Position numbers and translations under genes: made by a program. From an uncultured Ruminococcus sp. (GTDB taxonomy: Bacteria; Bacillota; Clostridia; Oscillospirales; Acutalibacteraceae), in contig CACYDK010000143.1 of NCBI GenBank assembly GCA_902773155.1, positions 1 to 16,495 on the forward strand: a DNA stretch of 16,495 bases. Direction: 5' to 3'. Below are positions 1 to 7,022 of the stretch, piece by piece (positions within the stretch are counted from its first letter, which is position 1; each line of letters begins with the position of its first letter). Under the pieces are notes generated by a model that was given only the letters and a program-made list of their open reading frames with translations, was not told where the DNA came from and searched no databases.

Positions 1-687
1 AGAAATACTACTATACCTACAAAGAAGAGCCAGATCTTCTCCACAGCGGCCGACAATCAGACTCAGGTTGAGATCAACGTTCTCCAAGGCGAGCGCGAGT
101 TTGCACGCGACAACAAGCAGCTCGGACTCTTCGCCCTCACGGGAATTGCTCCGGCTATGCGCGGCGTTCCCCAGATCGAGGTAACCTTCGACATCGACGC
201 CAACGGTATCGTTAACGTAAGCGCCAAGGATCTCGGCACAGGCAAGGAGCAGAAGATCACGATCTCCTCCTCCACAAATATGTCCAAGGAGGACATCGAC
301 AAGGCCGTTAAGGAGGCCGAGCAGTTCGCAGCCGAGGACAAGAAGCGCCGCGAGGAGATCGACGCCAAGAACGAGGCCGAAAACCTCGTATATCAGGCCG
401 AAAAGCTCGTAAACGAGAACGGCGACAAGCTGGATCCGGCCGATAAGGACGCTATTAGCTCCAAGGCCGCAGCTCTTAAGGACGCGATCTCAAAGTCCGA
501 CAAGGGTCTTATGGATTCCGCCAAGGAGGATCTGCAGAAAACTCTCTACGAGGTTTCCGCTAAGCTCTACCAGCAGGCCGCTCCTCAGGGTCAGCCCCAG
601 CAGCCTAACCCCGATATGGGAGGAGCTCAGAACAACGCCGACGGCAACGTATACGACGCCGACTTCACCGACGTTGACAACAACTAA
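1..687 (+). CDS. dnaK: Chaperone protein DnaK (Hsp70), C-terminal part
   Basis: The reading frame is open from the first base, so this is the 3' end of a gene that starts outside the window; 228 residues are visible. The first ~110 residues are the end of the beta-sandwich substrate-binding domain, with the Hsp70-typical stretches [22 protein letters not shown]-like [19 protein letters not shown] and [17 protein letters not shown]. These are followed by the helical lid and a glutamine-rich disordered tail ending in [10 protein letters not shown], close to the usual bacterial DnaK terminus. DnaK is the cytoplasmic ATP-driven chaperone that binds exposed hydrophobic peptides and works with DnaJ and GrpE. 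dnaJ follows 110 bp downstream on the same strand, the normal hsp operon order. The ATPase domain, start codon and any CIRCE operator lie upstream and are not seen. Confidence 0.98.
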   Translation, partial: RNTTIPTKKSQIFSTAADNQTQVEINVLQGEREFARDNKQLGLFALTGIAPAMRGVPQIEVTFDIDANGIVNVSAKDLGTGKEQKITISSSTNMSKEDIDKAVKEAEQFAAEDKKRREEIDAKNEAENLVYQAEKLVNENGDKLDPADKDAISSKAAALKDAISKSDKGLMDSAKEDLQKTLYEVSAKLYQQAAPQGQPQQPNPDMGGAQNNADGNVYDADFTDVDNN

Positions 688-717
688 AATACTGCGAAAA
701 ACAGTGAATAGCTTAAG

Positions 718-746
718 CGTATGCCGGGCATTTTGTTCGGCATACG
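718..746 (+). terminator. Hairpin between dnaK and dnaJ (attenuator or weak terminator)
   Basis: A perfect 9-bp stem (CGTATGCCG at 718-726 pairs with CGGCATACG at 738-746) encloses an 11-nt loop. Only three T follow, so termination would be partial. It sits 31 bp after the dnaK stop and 52 bp before the dnaJ start. A partial terminator, or a 3' stabilising stem that raises dnaK over dnaJ expression, is a reasonable inference. Confidence 0.6.
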
Positions 747-797
747 TTTGGCGTTATTAAGTTGGCTTTCTTATACTTACCGCGATAGGAGAATTCT

Positions 798-1940
798 ATG
801 GCAGATAAAAGAGATTACTACGAGGTGCTCGGCGTACAAAAGGGCGCCTCGGAGGACGAAATAAAAAAAGCATACAGAAAAAGCGCAAAGCAGTATCACC
901 CCGACCTTCACCCCGGCGATAAGGTTGCCGAGGAAAAGTTCAAGGAGGTCAACGAGGCCTACGAGGTGCTCTCCGACAGCGAAAAGCGCGCCCGGTACGA
1001 CCAGTTCGGCCACGCGGGTGTAGACCCGAACTTCGGCGCCGGAGGCGGCAGTCCCTTTGGGCAGGATATGGATATCGGCGATATTTTCAACAGCTTTTTC
1101 GGCGGCTTCGGCGGTTTTGGCGGCGGCAGACGTTCCAACCCGAACGCGCCGCGCCGCGGCAACGACATCGAGGCTCAGGTGGTGATCACCTTTGACGAGT
1201 CGGCCAAGGGCTGTAAAAAAACCGTGACATATACTAACGTAGTAACCTGCGACGACTGCCACGGAACCGGCGCTCAAAAGGGGACCCAGGCCAAAACCTG
1301 TACGGCCTGCGGAGGCTCGGGACGCGTTACCGTCAGCCAGCGCTCGCCCTTTGGAGTTGTCCAGACCCAGCGCGCGTGCGACGCCTGCCGCGGAAAGGGT
1401 AAGATCATCGACTCGCCGTGCCGCTCCTGTAACGGCTCCGGCCGCGTAAGAAAGAAAAAGCAGGTCGAGATCAATATCCCGGCCGGTATATCCGACGGAC
1501 AGGTACTTAACGTAGGCGGTCACGGAAACAGCGGAATAAACGGCGGCCCCTCGGGCGATCTGCACGTATATATCAAGGTAAAGCCGCACGAGCTCTTCGA
1601 GCGCAGAGGCGACGACGTTTGGTGCGAGATGCCGATCACCGTGGCTCAGGCCATGCTCGGCAGCGAGGTAATAGTGCCGACTCTCGACGGAAAGGTAAGC
1701 TACCCGATCCACGAGGGAACGCAGGCCGGCGACGTGTTCAAGCTCAAGGGCAAGGGCTTCCCCCATCTCAACGGCCGCGGACGCGGCGATCAGTTCGTCA
1801 GGATGAACATCGAGATACCGCGCAGCCTTAACTCAAAGCAAAAAAATGCCGTCAAGGAGCTCGATGAACTCCTTAACGACAAAAATTATCAGAAAAACCG
1901 CACATTCAGGGATAAACTGAAAGCCCTGTTCGGAGATTGA
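798..1940 (+). CDS. dnaJ: Chaperone protein DnaJ (Hsp40)
   Basis: This is a complete 380-residue class A J-protein of normal length. The J domain covers about residues 5-70 with HPD at 34-36, the motif that stimulates DnaK ATPase. A Gly/Phe-rich segment follows at about 75-110. The zinc-binding domain has four canonical CxxCxGxG repeats starting at Cys151, Cys168, Cys194 and Cys208, binding two zinc ions. The two C-terminal substrate-binding beta domains end near residue 370. The ATG at 798 is preceded by AGGAG (787-791). The protein acts in the cytoplasm, delivering unfolded clients to DnaK. It is co-directional with dnaK and probably partly co-transcribed. It ends only 18 bp from the stop of the convergent dCMP deaminase gene, with no clear terminator in between. 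No motif is missing. Confidence 0.98.
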   Translation: MADKRDYYEVLGVQKGASEDEIKKAYRKSAKQYHPDLHPGDKVAEEKFKEVNEAYEVLSDSEKRARYDQFGHAGVDPNFGAGGGSPFGQDMDIGDIFNSFFGGFGGFGGGRRSNPNAPRRGNDIEAQVVITFDESAKGCKKTVTYTNVVTCDDCHGTGAQKGTQAKTCTACGGSGRVTVSQRSPFGVVQTQRACDACRGKGKIIDSPCRSCNGSGRVRKKKQVEINIPAGISDGQVLNVGGHGNSGINGGPSGDLHVYIKVKPHELFERRGDDVWCEMPITVAQAMLGSEVIVPTLDGKVSYPIHEGTQAGDVFKLKGKGFPHLNGRGRGDQFVRMNIEIPRSLNSKQKNAVKELDELLNDKNYQKNRTFRDKLKALFGD

Positions 1941-1958
1941 CCGTAATTTTGAGGAAGC

Positions 1959-2435
1959 TCAGTTAAATTTCAGCACTATCTCGTCTTTTTCGGTGCTGAA
2001 CTTCGTCAGCTTTACTCCTGCCGAGGTCAGCATTTTCTTGGAGGCTATTGTCTCGGGCGTATCGGCGTATTTGTCGTAGAGATATACGATTTCCGCGATA
2101 CCGCTCTGGATAATGGCCTTCGCGCATTCATTGCACGGAAAAAGGTCGACATATATCTTGGCGCCCTTAAGCGATTTTCCGTTGGCGTTCAGAATGGCGT
2201 TGAGCTCGGCGTGCACAACATATTTGTACTTTGTATCGTCGCCCTCGCGGTCCCACGGAAAATCATCGTCGGAGCAGCCGTAGGGAAAGCCGTTGTAGCC
2301 AGTTGAGAGGATAATGTTGTTTTGGTCGACTATGCACGCGCCGACCTGCGTGTTAGGGTCCTTGCTGCGCTTTGCGGCGAGCAGGGAAACTCCCATAAAA
2401 TACTCGTCCCAGTTGATATAGCCGCGGCGTTTCAT
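1959..2435 (-). CDS. Cytidine/deoxycytidylate (dCMP) deaminase family protein
   Basis: This 158-residue protein is a zinc-dependent deaminase of the dCMP deaminase / ComEB family. It has HAE at 75-77 (zinc ligand His and proton-shuttling Glu) and PCNEC at 100-104 (two Cys ligands). The N-terminal NWDEYFMGVSLLAAKRSKD and VGACIVDQNNIILSTGYNGFP-like stretches are typical of the family. The expected reaction is dCMP to dUMP plus ammonia in the cytoplasm, feeding thymidylate synthesis. I chose the ATG at 2435 because AAGGAGG lies 7 nt upstream; an in-frame upstream extension has no such signal and lies inside the neighbour. The start overlaps the stop of the upstream CpXC gene as ATGA, so translation is probably coupled. 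Late-competence gene comEB belongs to the same family, but no competence genes are nearby. Confidence 0.93.
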   Translation of the reverse strand: MKRRGYINWDEYFMGVSLLAAKRSKDPNTQVGACIVDQNNIILSTGYNGFPYGCSDDDFPWDREGDDTKYKYVVHAELNAILNANGKSLKGAKIYVDLFPCNECAKAIIQSGIAEIVYLYDKYADTPETIASKKMLTSAGVKLTKFSTEKDEIVLKFN

Positions 2436-3148
2436 TCCTGTTCCTCCTTGCTTTGTTCGGCGTTGCGTCGGGCGACCTGGCGTCCGCGCTTGTAGCGGTA
2501 AAGGATGTTTTCGGCCCATTCGCGGTCAATGCGGATAAAGCCCTTAAGGTTTTTGTCCTTTACAGCGAGCTCGTTTACAACGCTTACGGATTTTCCGTAT
2601 ATCTCGAGCCTTGCGCTCTGCACATACGGCCGCTTCTCTTCGCCGACAAAATAGGTGAAGCCCATCGTGTTGTTTTCGCTGTTGTACATCGAGAGATAAC
2701 CCTCGGTCACGTCCGGAATATTGTGCTTGGCGGCGACTGCCTCAGAGATCGCAAGCTTGGTAAGCTCCACAGCCATATCGTCCAGACCGCTCTCAAAAAT
2801 AAAAATCTTTTCCTTAAAGCTGTTAAAGTCCGGCACGATGCGCTTGTTGATGTGCTTTAGGTTCTTGAATTCCTCCTCGAGCGCCTTGTCGGCGAGCTGA
2901 AAATGCTCGATTTTCGGAATAAGGTATACCATAAAACGATTTTTCATATCGTTATACAGCACAGGATATGTAAGCCGCGCGGTGTAGCCGCAGTTTTTGC
3001 ATGTCCATTTAAACAGGCTCTCGTTCATCGCCTGGGCGCGCAGATCGCGTCTGGCGGTAACGTTGACGCTGGTATAAAGCGCGGCCTCGGTGGTCTCGTT
3101 GCACCTGGGGCACACGATATTTTTCCTGATTATATTAGAATTCGCCAT
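2432..3148 (-). CDS. CpXC-domain zinc-ribbon protein
   Basis: A 238-residue soluble protein. The N-terminal ~130 residues match the CpXC domain as I recall it: CPRC at 13-16, then CKNC at 50-53 followed by GYTARLTYPVLYND, together a likely zinc-binding knuckle. The rest is a mixed alpha/beta region without a motif I recognise. No signal peptide or membrane segment is seen. The domain is common in Bacillota, usually next to metabolic genes, and its biochemical role is not established. It is the first gene of a two-gene operon: its TGA overlaps the ATG of the dCMP deaminase. The ATG at 3148 has a GAGGT-type ribosome site just upstream and an extended -10 promoter at 3171-3179. It could be a regulatory or metal-handling partner of the deaminase, which is inference from the coupling only. 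Confidence 0.85.
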   Translation of the reverse strand: MANSNIIRKNIVCPRCNETTEAALYTSVNVTARRDLRAQAMNESLFKWTCKNCGYTARLTYPVLYNDMKNRFMVYLIPKIEHFQLADKALEEEFKNLKHINKRIVPDFNSFKEKIFIFESGLDDMAVELTKLAISEAVAAKHNIPDVTEGYLSMYNSENNTMGFTYFVGEEKRPYVQSARLEIYGKSVSVVNELAVKDKNLKGFIRIDREWAENILYRYKRGRQVARRNAEQSKEEQE

Positions 3149-3170
3149 ATTTCTACCTCATTTCAATCAT

Positions 3171-3199
3171 ATTATAGCAAGCGCCGAAGAAATGAGCAA
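3171..3199 (-). promoter_or_regulatory. Extended -10 promoter of the CpXC / deaminase operon
   Basis: On the minus strand a perfect TATAAT (3176-3171) is preceded by TGC, giving an extended -10. The -35 region 17 bp upstream (TTGCTC, 3199-3194) is poor, as expected for extended -10 promoters. The leader to the ATG at 3148 would be about 15 nt. Confidence 0.65.
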
Positions 3200-3225
3200 G
3201 TAATTTTAAAAAAAACATTGATTTA

Positions 3226-3254
3226 TTGAGAATTTTCTGTAATAATAATAGTAT
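3226..3254 (+). promoter_or_regulatory. Candidate promoter of the acidic coiled-coil gene
   Basis: TTGAGA (3226-3231) is a 5/6 match to the -35 box. At 17 bp spacing the -10 would be TAGTAT (3249-3254), only 4/6. A better -10, TATACT at 3252-3257, gives an overly long 20-bp spacer. The AT-rich segment clearly drives the gene at 3284, but the exact boxes are uncertain. Confidence 0.35.
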
Positions 3255-3283
3255 ACTCTAATATATAAAGCGAGGAGATTAAA

Positions 3284-3787
3284 ATGGCATTTTTTGATTC
3301 TGTTAAAAACGGATTTTCTACAGCGGTCGATACCGTATCGGGCATCACTCAGACCATCGTTGAGCGCAACCGCGTCAACGCCCAGCTCAACAGACTTAGA
3401 GCGGTTATGAAGAACGAGTGCGAGATGATCAACCGCGCCTATATCACTCTCGGTAAAAAGTACTACGAGAACAAAATCAACAACCGCATCGAGACCTGCG
3501 AGAACGAGGCCGAGCTTCTTCAGATCATCGCTAACTCCAAGGAGCAGATCAAAAAGGCCCGCGAGCGTTATCACAAGCTTCTCGATGCGCAGACTGTTGA
3601 GATCGTCAGCAAATATAACGCCGACGAGCTCGAGGACATAACCGTAGCCTGCTCCAACGAGGACGAGTACCCCGAGTCGCCGTTCCCCGTTGAGCCTGTA
3701 GCCGAGGAAGCCGCAGAGGAAGCCGAGCCCGAGGAGGCTCCGGCCGAGAGCTTCTCCGGCGAGGTAGCGGACGACGAGGATAACTGA
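3284..3787 (+). CDS. Hypothetical coiled-coil protein with acidic tail
   Basis: A 167-residue protein that I cannot name. Residues 1-25 form an amphipathic segment (MAFFDSVKNGFSTAVDTVSG). Residues ~26-110 are strongly helical and charged with likely coiled-coil character, containing LGKKYYENK and ending in KKARERYHKLLDAQ. From ~125 on the tail is almost all Glu, Ala and Pro, ending in VADDEDN. The front half resembles the many small Clostridia proteins that begin MAFFDK and normally end in a CxxC zinc ribbon. Here the zinc ribbon is absent and replaced by the acidic tail. No signal peptide or membrane helix is seen, so it is probably cytoplasmic. The ATG at 3284 follows GAGGAG at 3272-3277. 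It stands alone between a divergent operon and a terminator cluster. Confidence 0.8.
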   Translation: MAFFDSVKNGFSTAVDTVSGITQTIVERNRVNAQLNRLRAVMKNECEMINRAYITLGKKYYENKINNRIETCENEAELLQIIANSKEQIKKARERYHKLLDAQTVEIVSKYNADELEDITVACSNEDEYPESPFPVEPVAEEAAEEAEPEEAPAESFSGEVADDEDN

Positions 3788-3837
3788 CTCGGGCAGAGAT
3801 TCTCTTTGCCGAAGCGATGAAACTTAACAGTATTAAC

Positions 3838-3871
3838 AAAAAGAGGCTGTCGCAAAATTTGCGATAGCCTC
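3838..3871 (-). terminator. Hairpin terminator, T-run on the minus strand
   Basis: An 11-bp stem with one G-T pair (3843-3853 with 3861-3871) has a 7-nt loop. Five A at 3838-3842 become TTTTT after the stem on the minus strand, so the stronger polarity is minus. On the plus strand only CAACCTATTT follows, giving weak termination for the gene ending at 3787. Confidence 0.7.
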
Positions 3872-3876
3872 AACCT

Positions 3877-4113
3877 ATTTGTACCCCTTTTTAAAGGGGT
3901 GCGAATTGTTGCGAGCGCAGTGAGCCAATTCGCGGGGATCGTGTAGCGTAGCGGTCTCACAGATGAACTTCATCTTAAGAAAGAGTAATCCCCCAAAATC
4001 GAGCCCCGTGGGCTAACGATTTTGACCCTCTTAGCGAGGGCGGCACCCCTTTTGTCAGCCTGTGGCTGACATTTCCCCCAGCGGGGGAATTTCCTTTAAA
4101 AAGGGGTACAAAT
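3877..4113. repeat. Hairpin-rich intergenic element with perfect 21-bp terminal inverted repeats (MITE-like)
   Basis: The 237-bp element begins with ATTTGTACCCCTTTTTAAAG and one more G (3877-3897) and ends with the exact reverse complement (4093-4113). Inside are consecutive stem-loops: GCGAATTG/CAATTCGC at 3901-3908/3926-3933; AAAATCG...CGATTTT with AGCCC/GGGCT nested around 3995-4023; CCCTC/GAGGG near 4026-4040; GTCAGCC/GGCTGAC near 4054-4070; TTCCCCC/GGGGGAA near 4073-4089. No convincing protein is encoded and no clear target-site duplication flanks it. The structure fits a non-autonomous mobile repeat or a dispersed structured repeat. A copy number elsewhere in the genome cannot be seen here. 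Confidence 0.65.
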
Positions 4114-4130
4114 TGCGCATTGCGAATTGA

Positions 4131-4163
4131 AAAAAGGGCGTCGCATAACGCGACAACCCCTTT
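4131..4163 (-). terminator. Rho-independent terminator of the cohesin-like gene
   Basis: On the minus strand GGGGTTGTCGC and GCGACGCCC form an imperfect stem (GTCGC/GCGAC core, one bulge) with a 5-nt loop, followed by TTTTTT. It lies 9 bp past the stop at 4172. Confidence 0.8.
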
Positions 4164-4171
4164 GACATATC

Positions 4172-4933
4172 TTATTTGCTGTAGTGCTTGCGGATTATTA
4201 CCACGATCACAATTACCAAAACCACAACCGCGGCGGCGCATATCCAGAGGATCGTAGCCGTGTTGTCGGAGCCCTTCGAGACCTCTGTCGGACTCGGAAC
4301 ATCGGGGGTAAAGGTCCCCTCTACCTTGTAGTGACCTTTTCCGGTGCCGTTTTTCTCGCCCTTTCCGTCGGCGTAGTTTACAAACGAGCCCTGATACTCG
4401 TTCATATTCTCCGGGTCGGTGTTGAGCTTAGGCGCGGCCTTGTCGACCACGGTTTTGCCGTTGACGTCGATAGAATTGCTGAACGTAAAGCTCTTGAGAT
4501 AGGTAATATCGGGGCCGTAGAGCTCGGTAACGAAATATGTGATGTCGGTGTTGCCCGCTTTCTTTACCTTAAAATCCACGGTCACAAGGGGCTTGGTTTT
4601 CTTAAAGCTTACAAAGTCCGTGGCCGTCGTCCAGTTAAAGGGGATAATGTTCTCGAGCTTGGCGTTCGATACGGCTCCCTTGATATTCGGAAAGCTCAGC
4701 GATTTTTCGTCGAGCTCAAGATACTCGCTGTCGTAGAAAAGCTGCATCTGAATTCCGCTTAGCTCCTCGGTGCAGTCACCTAGATAGAGAGTGTAGGTGA
4801 TCTTGTCGCCCTTTTTTGCCTTGGCGTCGTCGTTGATAACGAGCCCCGAGGCCGCGAAGGCCGACGAACACGAGAGCACGAGGATGAGCGCGACAACGCT
4901 CAGGCTCAAAGCCGTTTTAAAAAATCTTTTCAT
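4172..4933 (-). CDS. Membrane-anchored cohesin-like domain protein
   Basis: A 253-residue exported protein. Residues 1-27 are a signal peptide (MKRFFKTALSLS..., cleavage after SSAFA). Residues ~30-165 resemble a cohesin / carbohydrate-binding beta-sandwich: GDKITYTLYLGD, then SGIQMQLFYDSEYLELDE, then a late strand VTVDFKVKKAGNTDITYFV, the usual order of cohesin strands. A Gly/Lys/Pro-rich linker (~190-222) leads to a single membrane helix (~226-247, ILWICAAAVVVLVIVIVVII) and a short basic cytoplasmic tail, RKHYSK. There is no LPXTG motif. The start is ATG 4933 because GGAG lies 8 nt upstream; a TTG two codons earlier is too close to it. The gene has its own promoter and terminator. Known cohesins dock dockerin-bearing enzymes, and a dockerin pullulanase is encoded 8 kb away. 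Pairing is inference; the domain could also be a cohesin-fold adhesin. Confidence 0.68.
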   Translation of the reverse strand: MKRFFKTALSLSVVALILVLSCSSAFAASGLVINDDAKAKKGDKITYTLYLGDCTEELSGIQMQLFYDSEYLELDEKSLSFPNIKGAVSNAKLENIIPFNWTTATDFVSFKKTKPLVTVDFKVKKAGNTDITYFVTELYGPDITYLKSFTFSNSIDVNGKTVVDKAAPKLNTDPENMNEYQGSFVNYADGKGEKNGTGKGHYKVEGTFTPDVPSPTEVSKGSDNTATILWICAAAVVVLVIVIVVIIRKHYSK

Positions 4934-4965
4934 ATACAAAACTCCAGTTTCATTAGATTATTCTA

Positions 4966-4994
4966 ATTATACATTACGATGACGATTATTGCAA
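4966..4994 (-). promoter_or_regulatory. Sigma-A promoter of the cohesin-like gene
   Basis: On the minus strand TTGCAA (4994-4989) and a perfect TATAAT (4971-4966) are 17 bp apart. The predicted leader to ATG 4933 is about 25 nt and contains the GGAG ribosome site. Confidence 0.7.
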
Positions 4995-5040
4995 CAGCCA
5001 ATGCTGTTATAATGATACTTGTCGTAATTTCCTGCAAAAT

Positions 5041-5073
5041 AAAAACGTCGGCTGCCTTGTAAAAAGACAGCCG
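5041..5073 (-). terminator. Rho-independent terminator of the 60-aa membrane protein gene
   Basis: An 8-bp stem with one G-T pair (CGGCTGCC at 5049-5056 with GACAGCCG at 5066-5073) is followed on the minus strand by a three-base spacer and TTTTTATTTT. It begins 9 bp after the stop at 5082. Confidence 0.85.
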
Positions 5074-5081
5074 CTTCTTCC

Positions 5082-5264
5082 TCAGTCGTGTTTATCGTGA
5101 GCGAGATAAATCGGTATGCACGCCGCTGCCGCAAAGATAAGCAGCATAACCTCGGCGACCGTCCCGTCTACCCCTCCGCCCAAAAGGGCGAAAATGACAA
5201 ACATAACCGCAATAAGACAGCCCGCGAGTAAGAGGCTGACTGCCTTAATGTGTTTTTGCAACAT
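5082..5264 (-). CDS. Small hypothetical membrane protein, 60 aa
   Basis: The product has two predicted membrane helices: residues ~8-28 (VSLLLAGCLIAVMFVIFALL) and ~36-54 (VAEVMLLIFAAAACIPIYL). A GGGVDG turn joins them, and the C-terminus is short and charged (AHDKHD). I do not recognise a family. The gene is credible despite its size: ATG 5264 has GGAGG seven nt upstream, a near-consensus sigma-A promoter lies at 5309-5337, and a terminator directly follows. It is a self-contained single-gene unit between galE and the cohesin-like gene, all on the minus strand. The hairpin-like topology with both ends probably on the same side of the membrane is predicted from hydrophobicity only. Confidence 0.75.
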   Translation of the reverse strand: MLQKHIKAVSLLLAGCLIAVMFVIFALLGGGVDGTVAEVMLLIFAAAACIPIYLAHDKHD

Positions 5265-5284
5265 AGGCTTCCTCCGTTTTCACA

Positions 5285-5306
5285 CACATCATCCAAATGG
5301 TGATGT
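5285..5306. promoter_or_regulatory. Imperfect dyad at the transcription start of the 60-aa gene
   Basis: ACATCA-t-CCA and TGG-TGATGT form a 9-bp dyad with one bulged base around an AA centre. It lies just downstream of the -10 box, so it could be an operator or a 5' stem in the mRNA. Confidence 0.35.
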
Positions 5307-5308
5307 AA

Positions 5309-5337
5309 ATTATAATTCGTAAATGGAAAAAAGTCAA
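5309..5337 (-). promoter_or_regulatory. Near-consensus sigma-A promoter of the 60-aa membrane protein gene
   Basis: On the minus strand TTGACT (5337-5332) and TATAAT (5314-5309) are exactly 17 bp apart, 11 of 12 bases matching consensus. This is the best promoter match in the window. The A/T tracts at 5341-5360 upstream could act as an UP element. Confidence 0.8.
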
Positions 5338-5446
5338 GTGTTTTTTCAAAAAATTTTTTCGGAATTACAACTTTGTAAAAACGGAAGGATTTTTTCTTAA
5401 AAGAATTAAAAATTTGTCAATATTTTACTACGGTAAAGCGCGTTTT

Positions 5447-6463
5447 TCAGTCCGGATCGTAACCGTTTTTGTTGTGGCTCTGCCAGTTCCAGCTGTCGCG
5501 GCACATATCCTCGAGGGTCTTTTCGGCCTTCCAGCCGAGTATTTTTTCGGCCTTGCTTGGATCGGCGTAGCACTCGGCGATATCTCCGGGGCGCCGCGGC
5601 TTTATGTCGTAGGGTATCTCAAGGTCGTTGACGCGCATAAAGGCGTTCACGATATCGAGCACGCTGTAGCCGGTGCCGGTGCCGATATTAAAGACCTCCG
5701 TTCCCTTGTGCGAGGCGGCGTAGTCCAGAGCCTTTACGTGAGCCTTTGCGAGATCGACTACGTGGATATAATCGCGCACGCCGGTACCGTCCGGAGTGGG
5801 ATAATCGTTGCCGAAAACGCCGAGACGGCTGAGCTTTCCGGCGGCGACCTGGGTGATATACGGCATCAGGTTATTTGGAATGCCGTTCGGGTTTTCGCCG
5901 ATACGTCCGCTCTCGTGAGCTCCTATGGGGTTAAAATACCTGAGCAGTACAACGGACAAACCTGCGTCGGCCGAGGCGGCGTCGGTGAGGATCTGCTCGT
6001 TCATAAGCTTTGTCCAGCCGTAAGGATTGGTACAGCCGGTGGGCATTCCCTCGACAAGCGGAACGCGCTCGGGCACGCCGTAAACCGTAGCGGACGAGCT
6101 GAACACGAAATTCGCGACGCCGTGCTTTTTCATCGCCTCAAGAAGCGTAAGGGTGGAGTCGATATTGTTGCGGTAATATCTGAGCGGAATCGCGCAGCTT
6201 TCTCCCACCGCCTTTAAGCCGGCAAAGTGGATGACCGCGTCAAAGTCGTTTTCGGAGAACATCCGCTCGACCGCTTCGCTGTCGCAGACGTCGAGCTCGT
6301 ATGATTTTACGTTCACGCCGGTGATCTCCTCCACACGGCGTATAGCCTCGGGACAGCTGTTGTCAAAATTATCGGCGATCACCGGCGTATGACCTGCAAG
6401 GATCAGCTCAACGCAGGTGTGAGAGCCTATGTAACCGGCTCCGCCTGTAAGCAGTACTTTCAT
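5447..6463 (-). CDS. galE: UDP-glucose 4-epimerase
   Basis: A full-length (338 aa) short-chain dehydrogenase-type epimerase that interconverts UDP-glucose and UDP-galactose with bound NAD+, in the Leloir pathway and in supply of galactose for surface glycans. The Rossmann motif GGAGYIG is at 7-13. DNFDNS is at 31-36. The catalytic SSSATVYG is at 122-129, with Ser124 corresponding to the known catalytic Ser. The YxxxK pair is Tyr148 and Lys152. GVRDYIHVVDLAKAH and the C-terminal RPGDIAECYADPSKA are hallmark GalE stretches, which separate it from other sugar epimerases. It is the second gene of an operon: only 5 bp separate it from the cyclophilin stop, and its AAGG ribosome site lies inside that gene's end. 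No strong terminator follows. Confidence 0.96.
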   Translation of the reverse strand: MKVLLTGGAGYIGSHTCVELILAGHTPVIADNFDNSCPEAIRRVEEITGVNVKSYELDVCDSEAVERMFSENDFDAVIHFAGLKAVGESCAIPLRYYRNNIDSTLTLLEAMKKHGVANFVFSSSATVYGVPERVPLVEGMPTGCTNPYGWTKLMNEQILTDAASADAGLSVVLLRYFNPIGAHESGRIGENPNGIPNNLMPYITQVAAGKLSRLGVFGNDYPTPDGTGVRDYIHVVDLAKAHVKALDYAASHKGTEVFNIGTGTGYSVLDIVNAFMRVNDLEIPYDIKPRRPGDIAECYADPSKAEKILGWKAEKTLEDMCRDSWNWQSHNKNGYDPD

Positions 6464-6468
6464 ATTAT

Positions 6469-6987
6469 TTACACCTTCTCGGGCTCGGGATAGTCGACTC
6501 CGAAGGTGTCGACCTCGACCTTGCTCATAACCTGACTGTCAAGGGGCTTGTCGGAAAAGTCGGTGTCGCACTCGGCGATCTCGTTCACAACGTCCATCCC
6601 CTCTATAACCTTTCCAAAGGCGGCGTACTGGCCGTCGAGGTGAGGAGCGCTCTTGTGCATAATAAAGAACTGAGAACCGGCGCTGTCGGGCATCATCGAG
6701 CGAGCCATCGAGAGCACTCCCTCGGTGTGCTTTAAGGTGTTTATAAACCCGTTCTGCACAAATTCGCCCTTGATATGATATCCGGGACCGCCCATACCGG
6801 TGCCTTCGGGACAGCCGCCCTGGATCATAAAGCCAAAGATAACCCTGTGAAAGGTCAGGCCGTCGTAAAAGCCCTTTTTGATAAGGCTTATAAAGTTGTT
6901 GACAGTGTTGGGAGCGATCTCGGGGTAAAGCTCCGCCTTGATTATTTTATCGCCGTTTACGGTAAAAGTTACAATTGGATTACTCAT
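6469..6987 (-). CDS. Cyclophilin-type peptidyl-prolyl cis-trans isomerase
   Basis: A 172-residue single-domain cyclophilin without signal peptide, so cytoplasmic. It catalyses cis-trans isomerisation of X-Pro bonds during folding. The active-site stretches are intact: FHRVI (46-50, catalytic Arg48), FMIQGG (53-58), MAR (94-96), GSQFFI (104-109) and [11 protein letters not shown] (118-127). His117 stands where human CypA has the cyclosporin-contacting Trp121, as in many bacterial forms. Two in-frame ATGs exist, at 6996 and 6987. The AAAGG site leaves only 2 nt before the first, so I chose 6987, giving the usual MSNPIVTF start. It is the first gene of an operon with galE, an ordinary housekeeping pairing with no obvious functional link. 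Confidence 0.94.
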   Translation of the reverse strand: MSNPIVTFTVNGDKIIKAELYPEIAPNTVNNFISLIKKGFYDGLTFHRVIFGFMIQGGCPEGTGMGGPGYHIKGEFVQNGFINTLKHTEGVLSMARSMMPDSAGSQFFIMHKSAPHLDGQYAAFGKVIEGMDVVNEIAECDTDFSDKPLDSQVMSKVEVDTFGVDYPEPEKV

Positions 6988-7022
6988 ATTTATCATAGCC
7001 TTTCTGCCCGCCGTGATTCTGT

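Noticed and set aside
688..797. CIRCE or heat-shock operator between dnaK and dnaJ
   Set aside because: The only dyad is CGTATGCCG/CGGCATACG, which does not match the CIRCE TTAGCACTC/GAGTGCTAA sequence.
777..1766. Long (329-codon) open frame antisense to dnaJ
   Set aside because: dnaJ is certain on the other strand. The antisense product is low-complexity Ala/Val/Leu/Gly with no motif, as expected from the codon bias of the real gene.
3975..4241. 88-codon open frame through the inverted-repeat element
   Set aside because: It runs across palindromes and a terminator into the cohesin-like gene, and has no motif or ribosome site.
4868..4872. Lipoprotein signal (Cys22) in the cohesin-like protein
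   Set aside because: The residues before Cys22 (Val-Leu-Ser) fit the lipobox poorly. A standard signal peptidase site after SSAFA and a C-terminal membrane helix explain its anchoring better.
4934..4939. TTG start two codons upstream for the cohesin-like gene
   Set aside because: It lies only about 3 nt after the GGAG ribosome site. ATG 4933 has correct 8-nt spacing.
5414..6217. 267-codon open frame antisense to galE
   Set aside because: galE has all active-site motifs. The antisense frame has no convincing start signal or motif.
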